From Melampsora larici-populina 98AG31 (Eukaryota; Basidiomycota; Pucciniomycetes; Pucciniales; Melampsoraceae): a stretch of DNA of 64,000 bases. This document shows positions 46,807 through 59,319 of the stretch, one piece after another (position 1 is the first letter of the stretch; every line of letters starts with the position of its first letter). The notes beneath the pieces are model-generated. The model made no database searches. It was not told the DNA's origin and was given only the letters and a program-made list of their open reading frames with translations. The stretch spans positions 2,381,243 to 2,445,242 of the forward strand of contig NW_006768766.1 in NCBI RefSeq assembly GCF_000204055.1, given 5' to 3'. The translations under genes and the position numbers were made by a program.

Positions 46807-48019
46807 ATGCTTTTTACTTTTGTACTTGGGGTTTTGGTCAGCTTGAGATCTTCTCATGCTTCTCTCTTTATCACTTCACCAGTTCAAAGTACAAATTGTG
46901 TTGGAGGAAAACCATGCGTAAGTGTTTTTTTTCTTTTTAAACTACGATTGATCCAGTAAAGTCCTTCGATTAATGTTTTTTTTTGATTGATTGATTGAAT
47001 TATAGCTTCTTACTTGGACAAATGATAAAGCTTTACCTGAGTTAAGTGCTTATGGAACCATGAATGTTGGACTTTGGACTGGAAGTGAAACTCAACAAAT
47101 CGAATTAATCAAATTAGGACACATTGATCCGTGAGTTAAAAGAGAATGGATTTCTTCTACTTTTACAACAAAAACCAAAGTTTTAGAATTGTTTTAGTTA
47201 ATACTTGAACACCCATTTTTTAGTAAGGAAAGTAGTACTATGAACGTTATTATACCCCCAAAGACTGGACCAAATGGAAACCAATAGTAAGTTCTAAACA
47301 CCTATCTCTATTTTAGTTATAAGAGTTAATCTTTTATTGAAACTTCATTTGATGGTACAGTTTTATTCGAATGGATCAAGCTGTACCTGATCACCCAGGC
47401 GATCCATACCAAGCCTTCAGCGCTCACTTTGAGTTAGTAACACACAAACCCTTTTTAAAATCCAACCATACAGATCCAAATCCACTAACGCTGTTTTGTC
47501 AATAGTTTGTCTGGAATGACTGGAGGGGTAGCTCCTGTTGTACCACCTTCACCACCACATCCTGAGCCAGCTAAAGGAGTGATTGGAGGTCCAAGTGAGT
47601 AACACTTCTCACCAAATCGTCTCTCCACTAGGTTTTTATTAAATTTGATATCTTTTTCATTTTAGATTCTAGTATAATCGTAGCCGTCCCACCTAGTTCT
47701 CCAACTGGAGCTCCAGTCGTTGGAAGGATTGCAGGTACAGGTTCATCTAATAGTGTTTCTACTGCTTCACTTCCTGTTCTACCACAAACGTAAGTGAAAA
47801 AAAGTTTACTTGAAATGGCTTCTTTTCTTTTTTATTGATTGATTGATTTCTTGTTTTCCTTTTAGACCATCTGCTTCATTCTCTTCTCCTTCACCTATGG
47901 CTACACCTCAAACACCTCCTTCTTCTATTACTTCAGGTTCATCATCTTATTACAAAAAAACCAATCACTTCATTAGCTTTTTATTATTTTGTGCTTGCTA
48001 TTTTGTTATGATGATTTGA
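46807..48019 (+). CDS. Ser/Thr-rich secreted, probably GPI-anchored cell-wall protein
   Basis: The ATG at 46807 gives MLFTFVLGVLVSLRSSHAS, a signal peptide, then LFITSPVQSTNCVGGKPC. After introns follow LLTWTNDKALPELSAYGTMN and VGLWTGSETQQIELIKLGHI, then MNVIIPPKTGPNGNQYFIRM. This immunoglobulin-like N-terminal layout fits the fungal Ser-Thr-rich GPI-anchored membrane family (Kre9/Knh1-like). The middle is Pro/Ser/Thr-rich (PPSPPHPEPAK, SFSSPSPMATPQTPPSS), which suggests heavy O-glycosylation. The last residues form a hydrophobic tail (FISFLLFCACYFVMMI), as in GPI signals. About seven exons, 210-220 residues. The likely place is the plasma membrane or wall; a precise function is not known. 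Confidence 0.75.
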
Positions 48020-48138
48020 ACTTGATTTTTTTTTTCATGAATATATGAAGTATGTATTGTAAAATTTAAAGTTTATGAAGCTCTGCTTCTTTTTTTCGTT
48101 TATGAAGTACCTCAATTTGCATATCATGTATTTAATGA

Positions 48139-48451
48139 GGGGTCGGTGAATTTTACGCACAACGTTTTACGCACTTTTTTGATCGTAAAAGACGAAGTGC
48201 GTAAAGTTGCGTCTTCCGGTGAGAAAAGTGCAACTTTACGCTCAAAAAAGTTTTTCGCTTCGTCGTAAAGCATACATTGTAAAAAAAAAGATCGTAAAAT
48301 TGTCCTTTGATACCCTCAAATCTTTACTTTTACGCACAATATTTTACGCGTAATCGTATAGCGCAAAATATGACGTCGCAAAGTTGCATAATCCAATCGC
48401 AAATGTGCTACTTTACGCCACCAAACCATCATTTTGCGCTGAACAAGTCAC
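48139..48451. repeat. Left 313-bp TIR of the MULE
   Basis: It begins GGGGTCGGTGAATTTTACGC and ends GCGCTGAACAAGTCAC, with at least eight TTTACGC-like motifs on either strand. The right TIR is its inverse with scattered mismatches. Confidence 0.92.
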
Positions 48452-48819
48452 TAACACACAGGGCCCAAAATCAAATTTAAAATCCCACAAACATCCAGTG
48501 GCTATAGGCCTTTTGTTCATGTTCAACTACTCACAAGATCCTTGTGCAATCTACATTAGAAAATTGTGACTTCAACCGCTTTGTTCAAGACTCGCTGTTG
48601 ATTGCACCTGTTTACCTGAAGAACAGGAACATGTAGGAGATGGCTTTGAATGGAGTTCTTTTCAACTTATTAAGAGCTATAAACAAAGGGTAATTAAACT
48701 GAGCATCGCTATCGATTGATTGCTGATAAGTATAAGATTGAAACAAAAGAAAAAATCGACTGAAATACAAAAAGTGATTCAATGAGAGTAAGGATGAAAA
48801 AATATCAGGAAAAGACAGG

Positions 48820-51800
48820 CTATCCAATTGCTCTTCCTGATCGTGTCCGGCGTGAGGAGGTTTCAACCTGACTTTGAACGTGCTGATTGTCTTTGGGCAG
48901 TAAATCATTAGATTCTGGCCGTTCTTCAACCCACACCCAGCCCTTATGAGATCTCTTCGAGTCTCCACATTGTGCCTCATCCACAGTGTTGGATTCCTGT
49001 GTTTTACACGTCTTGATGGATTTTACTTGTTGTTTGACTTTTGCTGTGGCGGACGCAGTGGCATCGGCAACTAGTTGTGAATATGCAGGCTTCATGTCAT
49101 CCACCAGCTTGACTCGTTTTGCTTGGGACAGAGGACACAAAGAGTTAGACCACATGGCTAAAACACCGACAAAACAAGACTTACCAGATTTCCCCTCTTC
49201 TGATGAATCATCTTCAACATGATCTATTGCTTTTTTCTTGCGCTTGCCCCCATTTTCGAGCAAGAATTTATCTGCTACAGAAGAGAACAACAAGCGCTTT
49301 CAGTGAAAACTCGACAGATTTGGTTATTGGCAGATATACACTTACAAGATGAAGAGTCTTTTGCATGGGAATGGTTGTGATGATCAGTTAGCTTGGCTCC
49401 GCCTTTAGACTTTGAATTGTCTTTTCTTATCTTTTCGTTTGATTCATTGACAATTGCTTGCTCGCTCTTGCTATACGTTCGAGAATACATCAACCAGCTT
49501 GTGCTTGGTGATGGTCCAGCAATACTGCTACAATCACTACTTAGCATCCGAGCGATCCCCTTATTGAGTGTATCATCATTCAACCATACTCCAGACACTC
49601 CGCCAAGTGTTCAAACTACCTTGCACCAGTAATGCTTGTTACCCCAGTACCCGCGTGCCTTCAAAGTGTACTCATTACCTCCCAATTTCATCGTTGCTGG
49701 CCAGTTTGAATCGCACATAAAACTATCATATGGAAGATTCTGACTGAGAAGTGGTGTAATGTCCTGATGGATGTAGAGGTGAAGTGGAGGTGAAGTGAGG
49801 TTTTATTGAACTAGTTGATAGCAGAACGGAGGTATTGCTTTTGGGATTGCGGTGGCAGTCTTTAATGTTGATTTTTTCTTTTCCAGGATCAATTTTGCTT
49901 TTTTATCATCATCCATACATGGTTTACAATGATAATTTGATTGGGAGTAAACACCCACTGAACATAGCTTTTGAACAAGCTCGGGTCCTTGTCCATATTC
50001 AAGATCAGCAGCTTCAAAGTCTTCTGGCCGAAGGTTTAATCCAATTAATTTACGAATCTTGATCTTATTGTTACGGTCATCCGATTCATGATCTTCGGCA
50101 CACTTGCGAGAGCAGGTGTAGCGACACTCGCGTTGAACCTGAAATATTGTTTGAACAGCCTTAGAAGAGTTCTTTCTTGGGTCAAACAAACCTTCCAAGA
50201 AAAGCTCGGCTGATGAAAAAGTGTCCGGTTTAAAGCTGCCTCTGTAGGCATCTTCTATTGCTTCATGAAGGTTATCCTGTCCCTTGCTGAGGATACTGAC
50301 AATATCCCCTAAGTGGTTCATGTCAAATGATGTACGTGCTGAAAAATGTCGCATCATCTTTGTGAAAATGTCACCTGATTTTCCTCTACTACCACGGTAC
50401 CATAGAGGGTTGTGAATGGCATAGAGACACTCTAGCATCGATTCTTCCCAGCACCGAAATTGTCTACCAGTAATTGATGATGCAATATATCCTTGATATG
50501 TGGTGATTGGGTTCCTGTCAACGTTCCGTGAACCCTTTGGCCGTCCTAATTTCTTGCTTTTGAGACCAAGTGCCTCAGTGGTGTCCGGTGGCCGGCCATC
50601 ATTTGGGACTGCACGCTGTTTTCGATGTTTTCGAGTCCAACCTAGAGATTCAGCAACTGTCTTGTAGTGCCTAGAGAGCGATCCATATTCCACTGTGATT
50701 CCACGCATAACATCTTCATGATCCCGCTCCAGTGTCTTGACAAGAGCATAGAGCTGGACCATTCCAATCTGTATGGAGCATTTTGTCTCACTACATAGAT
50801 GGTACCAGTAAGTTCAGACACACTTTCAATAAGTCTTCCAATTAATCACGTAGAGTTGTAGCTGACATACCTTATCATGTAGATCACACGGTGCATACTC
50901 TCTTGTGCATTTGTGGTTTCTGGCAGTTCATCCTCACTAAGGTCAAAATCATCCATTTGGGGCTGCCGCGAACGGAATAGCATTGCTTTTATATCGGAGG
51001 TCTGCCACCAATCAATCCAATTCTTTGCCTTAGGGAAAGTCCTTCGTAATTCATCAAGTTTCTCGTCGTGGGTTTTGCTATTACTTTTTTTGAGTAGACC
51101 TAGTGCCAATCCTTCAAATACATCCTGTGTTATCCAATGAAGGATAGTAATCAAAATATGTACTCAAACCAACCTGAGAAATCATGAACATAAAATGAAG
51201 AAGAGTAAGTATAACATACCTCTTGACCTCCTGTGACCGCGAAGTTGCGCTTAAGCCGAGTGACAGATGCTCTGTAATGTTCTTGGCATCCATTGAGCCT
51301 TGATAGTGCTCGGTCTCTATCATATTCTTCAAAGACATCCATATAAGCTTGTATGAAACCATTTTTCTGAGCAGCAGAGAAATCAACCACAGTCCGAATA
51401 AGGGAGTCCCGCTGAGGTGGAGTGATAGGAGCGTCTTTCACCATTTTCATCAATTGTAAAAAGTGTGCATGATAGTGTGCTTCGGATAAACCAGAGAGCC
51501 AAGTGAATAGAACTGGAATCCACCGGCAGAGGTCATTGTCATACATTGTTGTAGAGCATAGGTAGCCTGTTGCAAATAGCTTGTATGTCACATCCGTAAG
51601 AAGACCACCACTGTAAGCGCGTCCATCATCATCAATAGTAAGCAGTCGCTCTTTCATCCACTTCGTCTGGAAAGAAATATGTGCATTAGCGGGCGTCATG
51701 GTGATATAAATGATATCTAAACCACGCCTAAGAAACATCAGCGTTAGTATCATTTAATGACCGAAGATGAGAGTCTAGAAGATGTAGATCTCAATATGGA

Positions 51801-53140
51801 CTTACTTTGCCCAACTCAACATATCAATCACAAATTCGTCTTGAACACCTTTACCCTTCTTGTCTGATATTATCCCAGCGTCTTTCAGAACCGAGCGACG
51901 TTCAGAAGCGATTCTTGAGCGGTTTCGATATGCTACGTGAATGGTGGAGACACTTTTGATAGGCTTTTTTCCGGCCAGTGCTTGCCCTGTCTATGCATTC
52001 CAGAACAAATTGCAAGTTGATATCAGATCAAAATATATAAGAAGAACAGTTTAACCAACTTTTAATTGCATTGGCTTAGACTTGCTATTATTTTTGACAA
52101 CAGTTGCGAACTCCTCTTTTGAAATTTTGTCTGCCTTTGTACGAACTGGCCATGGGTGGTCATGAGTCCCGATGTGGCGAAGAAGTCCCCACTGAGTCTC
52201 TACACATTCATCTAGTCGGCAGAAAGTATCTTTGCATGCAACATGGATGACAATCCCTGGGCAGCGAGGGACCTTGCATGGTTTCTGCCTATGTTTCAGA
52301 TGAAGAAAGAGAAGTCAGGAGATTTCAATTTCTAGATAGTCCGGAAATAACTAAAGAAGGTACTTACTGTTGCACAAGTTTAGAAATTTTTGTGCGACCA
52401 GTGGGAGGTGAGCCCCGGTATTTACAGCTTTCATTTGTACATTTGAGCACCCCTAAACACTTATATCTGGTGGTTTTCCACCGTCCTTTGACATCTCCTC
52501 CTGACATAGTGTAGGTGTAACCAAACGTTCCCCAATTAGTGATCGATTCGGTGTCCTTCGTGACATAGGTAGTACTTCCATTGATGAAGAGAGGGTAAGA
52601 CTGTGCATCCATGATTGTACCATGATCAATGAATGTTTTGAACATATCCGGGTTATGTGGTGTAGTGAATTTCTTGCGACGTTCCTTGAGCCGAGCTTGC
52701 AACTTCTTGCTCTTAATCTTAAACTGCTTGATATGTTGAGCATTTGAAGTTTCTTTCTTAGGCGCAGTTGAAATAGAATGAGTCTTTGAGCTTGTTTTCA
52801 AAAGTAATTTGTCCTTCTTCTTTCTCATTAGTTCTGGAGAAGATGTTGGTTTTTTACTGATTGAAGAGGTCTGAGATTGTGAAAGGGAAATTTTGGAAGC
52901 ACTGTCGCCCGTTGACTGAGCTTGGTCTAAATCATCCGCGTCAGCCTCCTCCACATCTTCAAAATCAGAATTGTCCTCTGGCTCAATGAGAATAGCACGT
53001 GTCTTTTCATCTTCACTTTCGCTTGTATGAGTCTCGCTGGTATTGGTATCGCTTCAATCAGCCTGATGGAAGTCTTCCTCGCTATCATACCGATGATCAT
53101 GGTCTTTCAAACGGGCAAGTAACTAAGATTTTTGCTTCAT
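48820..53140 (-). CDS. MULE transposase: GCM-type zinc finger, DDE core and peptidase-like domain
   Basis: This is the transposase of the surrounding element. An N-terminal acidic/basic linker is followed by a WRKY-GCM1-type zinc finger: GRWKTTRYKCLGVLKCTNES, CKYRG, KPCKVPRCPG and HIGTHDHPWP. The DDE core is spread over exons: GGLLTDVTYK (first Asp), RTVVDFSAAQKNGF (second Asp) and ETTNAQESMHRVIYMI (Glu). Between them lie WIPVLFTWLSGLSEAHYHAH and GCQEHYRASVTRLKRNFAV. After KLGRPKGSRN comes a region like ubiquitin-specific peptidases: RQFRCWEESMLECLYAIHNP (CW near the N-terminus), then CRYTCSRKCAEDHE, YTLKARGYWGNKHYWCKVV (His) and VWLNDDTLNKG. The tail is basic and ends ...RRTRSGRAIG, stop 48822-48820. 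From the ATG at 53140 the frame meets TAG (53125) and TGA (53056), so either the true start is later (for example 52829) or the 5' part has decayed. About ten introns. Confidence 0.8.
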
Positions 53141-53500
53141 AGCTTGTAGGTCAGAAAAAACAAAGAAAATACTGAAGGATTGGAAAGGCAGTAATTCTTG
53201 GTCGAATCAAAGATCCTACTGGTTGTTGATTTGCGGTGTTCCTTTTGGGGAGACCCTGGATCTTGTTCACTCGCGAGTCACACTTACGTATCTTCGATAA
53301 TCGAGCCAGTCATACGTTTCACCTTCATGAGTATGACTGGCTAAATTTGTGAGGCCCCTTGCGTCCTTTTGAAAAAAACAACGCAAGGGGGTAGAAGTAT
53401 CATGACTCCCAATGCTCACACAATTCGCGGTGATGCTTCTACTTCTTGGTTGAGGGTAAATCATCTATTGGTTATGAGATCCAATATGACATCCCATATG

Positions 53501-53813
53501 GTGACTTGTTCAGCGCAAAATGATGGTTTGGTGGCGTAAAGTAGCACATTTGCAATTGGATTATGCAACTTTGCGATGTCATATTTTGCGCTATACGATT
53601 ACGCGTAAAATATTGTGCGTAAAAGTAAAGATTTGAGGGTATCAAAGGACAATTTTACAATCTATTTTTTTACAATGAATGCTTTACAGCGAAGCGAAAA
53701 ACTTTTTTGAGCGTAAAGTTGCACTTTTCTCAACACGAGACGCAACTTTACGCACTTTGTTCTTTACGATCAAAAAAGTGCGTAAAACATTGCGCGTAAA
53801 ATTCTACTGACCC
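53501..53813. repeat. Right 313-bp TIR of the MULE
   Basis: It begins GTGACTTGTTCAGCGC and ends ATTCTACTGACCC, then the ATTTAATGA duplication. It has the same length as the left TIR. Confidence 0.92.
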
Positions 53814-53822
53814 ATTTAATGA

Positions 53823-55016
53823 AACAAATTCAAATTTGAATTGAAGATATTCAATTGTTCATTTTGTTCAAGATTCATGTTTTTTCATAATTGAAAAGAA
53901 CCTTTCACTTTTCATAACTCCAAAACAAGGTTGAATTCAGCTTGAGTTACATCCCCAAAAGATTTAATTTTTAGATGAAAAACACGTGTTCAACCAATTT
54001 ATAGGCTAGCAAAGAGTGGTCACAAGCGTTGTTCAATGTGAGCAGGTAACTTGTAAAGTGATCAATTGTGATGTGCGATTGCAAGTGCTTAGTAAGATTA
54101 CTAATTTCTTCCTGATTTATTGTAGTAGTTTTTCTCTGTGAACCACATTAAAAACTCTGTCTCCTTATGTTTTGACAGGTGAATCTCCTTGGTCTTTTTA
54201 TGTATGACTAGAGAACCAAGTACTCCCATATCTCACTCGAAATAAAGAAAGTTTGACACTTCTTTTTTTGTTGCTCACATGTTCTTTTGAATGAATTAGT
54301 ATCATATCATGGATTGGTTGGACAGCATGGAATTTCAGGATAGCAGATTCATGACCTACAGTTGATAGAATTTGCACCAATTTGCCCATGTCATGAAAAC
54401 ATTGAATTGTTGGAGCCCTGTGATCATAATAGCTGATCATCTTGGATTTTTGATAACTTGAAGTAACTAGGTGCACTTCTTAGGTAAGTAATCTTGTAAC
54501 AAGGCCTGGTATCTCAAGGGGGAAAAGGAAAAAAAGAGCAAAATGGGGATCAGATTGAATGAGGAACTCATTCTTTGGCCAAGAGCCTTGTCATCAACTC
54601 ATAACAATACCAACCATAAAGTCATTTTCACCTGGGGAAAATTGATTACATTCAGATCAAGAAACAATTCATTGAAATATTTAGATCTTAGATCAATGAA
54701 TATGCCAGTAATATAGTCAACATGTTGGTGGAATGGTATACCAAAATTGATTGTAAATACCAATGTGGCTCAACATGTGATAAAAGAGTTGAAGAGGATT
54801 TTTTTGTCTTTCCTTGGTTTTGGATCAAAAACCATCTTTGTAATCTCAAATATTTTACTAAAACCTAGCAAGAACAATGCTTGGTATATGATGTGTATAT
54901 AGCTATATGTGTCCTACTAGTACAGCTATTAGAATCCAGGTAAGAGTTTCCAGAAACACCCAAGAATTTGGCTGTAGAATAGATAGTATGAAGAGATGTG
55001 AAAAAAGAAGGGATCA
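53823..55016. other. Intergenic
   Basis: No gene is supported. This is plain AT-rich DNA between the MULE and the 3' end of the acyltransferase gene. Confidence 0.5.
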
Positions 55017-56515
55017 TCATCTTTGGATGTGTCCTGGAATCAGTAATGTTTTCCAAGTCCATTCACTTAGAGGCTTGTAAGAATCATCAATCATTCGTGA
55101 GCTATCAATAAACTCTTTACGGTATGGACTACAAGTAGCGACGGTGAAGATCAGAACCCAAAGCCATCCACCACCCAAATAACGCGGAATACGAGGAATG
55201 ATGAAAGGTTCCATGATAAGTCCAATTGGTTGAATGAAGAAATATAAAAATGTTCCACCATCCTTGAAGAAGTTGTGAGGGTTTGGATGTGGTTGACGTG
55301 CAACACAGTGTATGGCTTTTTTGGTGATAAGATGAATTTGATGTTATTCAAACTTTGAATCAGAGCCTGTCTTTTGTTGAATCAAATAATAATTAAAATT
55401 GAAAATTTCTCACCATATTGATGTAATACACCACTGACGAAGAAGGTTGCGATTAAACCGATGATTTTTTGAAGTATTGATGGGGCACCAAGCTTTTTGG
55501 CCAATTTACTTGCAGGAGTACCACCACCTACCAGGAAAACTCTTCTTAACAACTGGTGCCAGCCTTTACCCCAGAACCAAGCAAGTGACATCTTGGTTGT
55601 AGTATTTGGAAATTCGAAAATTGGCGGGCAAAGTTTCGGATCGAATAATTCTAAAACCCATTGAGGAATTGGGATTGATTTACTCAACCAATGTACTCCA
55701 TAACAACCAAGAGTGATGGTTGAGAATGTCAAGTCTATCCCTGAAAAAGTGAAAATCATGGAGGAAATTGTAGCAATGCTTTCGGCGAGTATTGTCCTTC
55801 CCCAGAAATAAGGCACCCCGAGAGCAGCCAATGCATTATCCGGGCAGCCTTGATCGCGAGTTAGCATTAGAGGAGCGAGTGAGACCATGTAGAGTAGATG
55901 GACCAAAAAATATCTTCGCATGACCCCAAGGACGCTCGGAGCCACCAGGTTTGTTTTCACACCCCAGCCATACTGAAGGCCTCGCACACTAGCGAGATGA
56001 GCAAAAAATTCACAATAAATAATTTAGAGATAGTCTCAGGAGCTGGACACCTAAAGGAAAGCTTACGAGAAAAATTGTTTGGTGGTCCAGGTTGAAACTT
56101 CCTTCCAACCTTTTCCCTTCATGGTTAGATTATCTTTTTGGTCATTTTTCGTAGATTCATTTGAGTCGGGTACATCCCAATACTTCCCACTATGGTATCC
56201 CCCTGTTAGACCCCATTCGAGAGACTTTATAGCCAAGTAGATTCCTGCTATTCCCAGATTTAAGTTCTTGCCGGCATTCTTCGTGAGTGGTTGAAAACAG
56301 AAGTCTATGGGTGTTTTGATTCCTAAGTAGACGTTTAATGGAGTTAATAAGAATCTAACCAAACGCAAAATTGAATATTCGGAAAAGCTTGGATGTAGGA
56401 GAGAGCATTGAATCCAGAATGGGATTAAATAAAATACCGTGCTATACGCAGGATTTTGACATGTTACAATCTTTTCAGGATACCAGAACGTATCCACAAG
56501 TGATGTGTATACCAT
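55017..56515 (-). CDS. Wax-synthase-like MBOAT acyltransferase
   Basis: Members of this membrane-bound O-acyltransferase family move acyl groups onto alcohols or sterol- and terpene-like hydroxyls. The ATG at 56515 gives MVYTSLVDTFWYPEKIV; the frame continues upstream without another ATG. Exon 1 has hydrophobic segments (VFYLIPFWIQCSLL, NLGIAGIYLAIKSLEWGL) and ends TKQFFS at GTAAGC. Exon 2 gives VRGLQYGWGVKTN, VMRRYFLVHLLYMVSLAPLM and the family motif SLAWFWGKGWHQLLRRVFLV. It ends FFVSGVLHQY at GTGAGA. An AAAAAAG acceptor near 55321 keeps phase and gives AIHCVARQPHPNPHNFFKDG, then GTFLYFFIQPIGLIMEPF and YLGGGWLWVLIFTVATC. Stop is at 55019-55017. About 440 residues with 7-9 membrane segments, a normal size for the family. 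The His in WHQ and that in VLHQY are the likely catalytic candidates. The substrate is unknown. Confidence 0.78.
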
Positions 56516-57622
56516 GGTTTCGAAAAAAATGAAGGGGGAATTTGAAGTGGTAATGAGCCTCAAGGAAACACCTGGCTGAGGTGTATCGCAATATATATTT
56601 TTAATGATCAGGTTTGGAACACCCTATGTCAAGGATCGCCAGGTTGCCTTTGACTCGCTCTCGATTCGCAACAAGGTCATAAGTGTCATCGACGGGTGCG
56701 CAGGGTTAAAGCATTGTACATACACTTCTTCCCCTCTTGTTTCGGTGGAGCTTTGGAACTCTCTGCGTATGTAGGTTGTGGGTTCTGTTGACTCCTGTTC
56801 AATGCGTTTGGATTCATCCGTCTGGAGCTCCGGAAACTTTGTAGGCCTCAGATCCGCAAGTGGTCATCTTCTTGTCTCCTATGGACTCGGTGAATCTGTC
56901 TCCTTACGTTTCAGGGACGTATCTCCTACCCAAACTGCGTGATTCTATTTTCGCTCACTTTCCTGGGCTCAGGATGATCAAAATTTTGGAAAGGAGCGGA
57001 TGTACATTCTGAGAATTATCTCATATATCACAGACAATTGGTTTGGATTAGGTACTCGATGTATACACTTATTGGCAAAGTAGCAATGGTATACACCCAA
57101 GGGATGTGTAAGACAAAATCATACATGGATATGAAATAGACTTTCAAGCTACCAGAGCTATAGATCACATTTGACAGGTAAAGATGGGTATAGCGCACAA
57201 TATTCTGCGACACAGACTCAAAACACAAATGCAAATACATATGTTGATCTTTCTAAAAAGATGTGAGGATTTGACCAAGCCAGGTCTGATAGGTTGAAAT
57301 TTTGACACAGATGACGATACGAAATAGATGTAGACCGATAAGGATGGAAAAAAGCAGGCGATCTTCGTAGAAAGAACTTGAAAGAATTGGTTTAGTGTCC
57401 GATAAGCGTTGTCTTCAGGTTCACATCACGTTCACAGCGTAAATTTCATTATTATGTACATCGGCAAATAATGTAAAGCTTGCAGTGATTTGTAACACCG
57501 GAATGATAACCAGTGGCATTCTCAAGAAGCGGAGTCATGAGATGAAGATGAGGCCCTAATGAGTGATGTAGTATTTCAATATTTGCTATATGGATCAAAG
57601 GTAGAATATCTGGCAGTGTCAC
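56516..57622. other. Intergenic
   Basis: No gene is supported. The first part is the probable promoter of the acyltransferase gene on the minus strand. Confidence 0.5.
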
Positions 57623-59319
57623 TTACACCGATTTTGGGAACTTGCATTTCTCCAGGTGAGCTTTCAAATATTGTCTCAACTTGAAACCCTTTTCGGGTTT
57701 CCCACGGGGGCATCCTATATTTGTACATTTGTCTAACGCGGGAAAATGCCACGAGGAGGCGAATCAGCTCAATCATTTTGTTTCCGGGAGGGAAGAAAGG
57801 CTATGCATCACTTACGCAAGTCACCTTCCTGCTCCAATCTTACTTTCGACAAATGTTTTCTAAGATGCCTTTGGAAATTGTCTAGTCTTTCGGTCTCATA
57901 TCTACAGTGACTACATATATATATATTCTTGTTGTTCGGTGTCTCAGTGACAGCAACGCGTGCTCGTTTTGGCCCGTTTTCTTGAATGAAGTCAGGTTCA
58001 CTCTCATTGGTGACGCTGGTATCTTCAGAAGACAGACGTGAGCGTTTGCGTTTGATCGTGTTGCTTGTTGAAGCGCCTTCAAATTTGGCTAAGCTCCAAG
58101 CATCTGCAATACTGAGAAGTTAAAAAGAGTACATAAACAAACCGAATGACTTTCAAACACTTACTCGACTGGTCCTGGTATAAGGGTGCGCGGAGTAGCT
58201 CTGTAGATATGCTGCTTTCCTCGGATTTAGAAGGCTGTAGCAAGACTGTGTGAATACCCAAGCGCGTAGATCGCAACCATGCGTATGTCAGGATTATTCT
58301 GAGTGTAGACGCCGATTGATTATTCACTAACCTGTGTCAAGTCTGTGGGGAGCCGAGGGAGGTCCGATCAGGATCGAGTGAGGGTTCTTTGAGACTGTAG
58401 AAGATATTTTGAGGTATCAATAAGCTAGAAGTGATAAAGGAGAGGTGATGGATTTCAGACTGCTGCCATGTGACCTACCCGAATGATTGTGATATGAGGG
58501 TACACCGGTTGCCTCTGAAGATGCACCAGGTTTATCATAGAACGGTGACTGGCTGGAGATACCAAGCTGTCCTAAGAGGCAGAACCGTGGGATTCAGGAC
58601 CACTACATATCTGAAATGGAACAAGCTCTTTACTCACCTTGTTCCAGGTCTTGAAGAGCCAAAGCGCTACCTTCGGAGATGATTGGTAGACTTTCGAAGA
58701 CTGTAATCGATGAGTTGAAGCGGTCAATCGAGCGAATCTGATGAAGAACAGGAGATGTAGTTCTTACGCGGCATTGTTGTATCACCCATGAATGACCAAA
58801 ACTGGGCCAGCTCTTTGGAGGAAATGGGTGCGCTTAAAGAGATATCTGGCACAGATGAAAAGTCTAGAAACACTGAGATTGAGATATGATCGTATGAGGA
58901 AAGAAGGAACGGATCAATTCACCTGATTGGTCGTCGGATGAAACGGAAGACGTTCTTCGACGGGACGTTAAGAAAGGTGGATAGACCGGAATTGTGTTCA
59001 CCAGTGGTCTTTCCCCAACTACAGTCGAGAAGTTCCCGTCGAAAGTCAGAACAGAGAAAATCAACCAGCGGTCGAGATTGGTAGCATTACTTACGGTATG
59101 CAAAGTTGTGTGTAGTAAGCACGTTTTTCTCTTCAAATGGTTGTGATGTTGTTCGATCTGAGGATCGCGACAAGTGACGAAATTCGGTTCGTCAGATTGA
59201 TATGAGGAAGATGAACATTCACAAGACTCACCTTGAGAACGGGTATGCGGTAAAGTAAAGTCCTCTCGATAGAATCCTTGAGGGTCGTTATAGTCAGATG
59301 TTGAGCAGTGATTTTGCAT
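57623..59319 (-). CDS. Zinc-finger protein with C-terminal C2H2/C2HC pair, many small exons
   Basis: This gene is visible only after splicing; every junction below keeps phase. The ATG at 59319 gives MQNHCSTSDYNDPQGFYRED...HTRSQ. Next exons read TTSQPFEEKNVLTTHNFAY, GERPLVNTIPVYPPFLTSRR...SSDDQS, FLDFSSVPDISLSAPISSKE and LAQFWSFMGDTTMP, FESLPIISEGSALALQDLEQ, QLGISSQSPFYDKPGASSEA, then VSKNPHSILIGPPSAPHRLD and LLQPSKSEESSISTELLRAP. The eighth holds a basic nuclear signal (TIKRKRSRLSSED, NGPKRARVAV) and ICSHCRYETERLDNFQRHLR-KH, a canonical C-x2-C-x12-H-x3-H finger. The last exon gives KCTNIGCPRGKPEKGFKLRQ...AHLEKC, a second, C2HC-like finger. It stops at 57625-57623, although a GTGTAAG donor overlaps the stop, so another exon is possible. 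The Ser/Pro-rich body plus terminal fingers suggests a transcription factor of about 300 residues; its targets are unknown. Confidence 0.65.

Larger units (their letters stand above)
48139..53813 (-). mobile_element. MULE-type DNA transposon, 5.7 kb, 313-bp TIRs, 9-bp TSD
   Basis: The ends start GGG(G)TC(G/A)GT and extend as inverted repeats of 313 bp (48139-48451 and 53501-53813) at high identity. Both sides are flanked by ATTTAATGA (48130-48138 and 53814-53822), a 9-bp target duplication typical of Mutator-like elements. The TIRs carry many TTTACGC/GCGTAAA motifs, likely transposase-binding sites, and can fold into sub-hairpins. One minus-strand transposase gene lies inside. Clear ends and duplication mean insertion was fairly recent. 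Confidence 0.92.
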
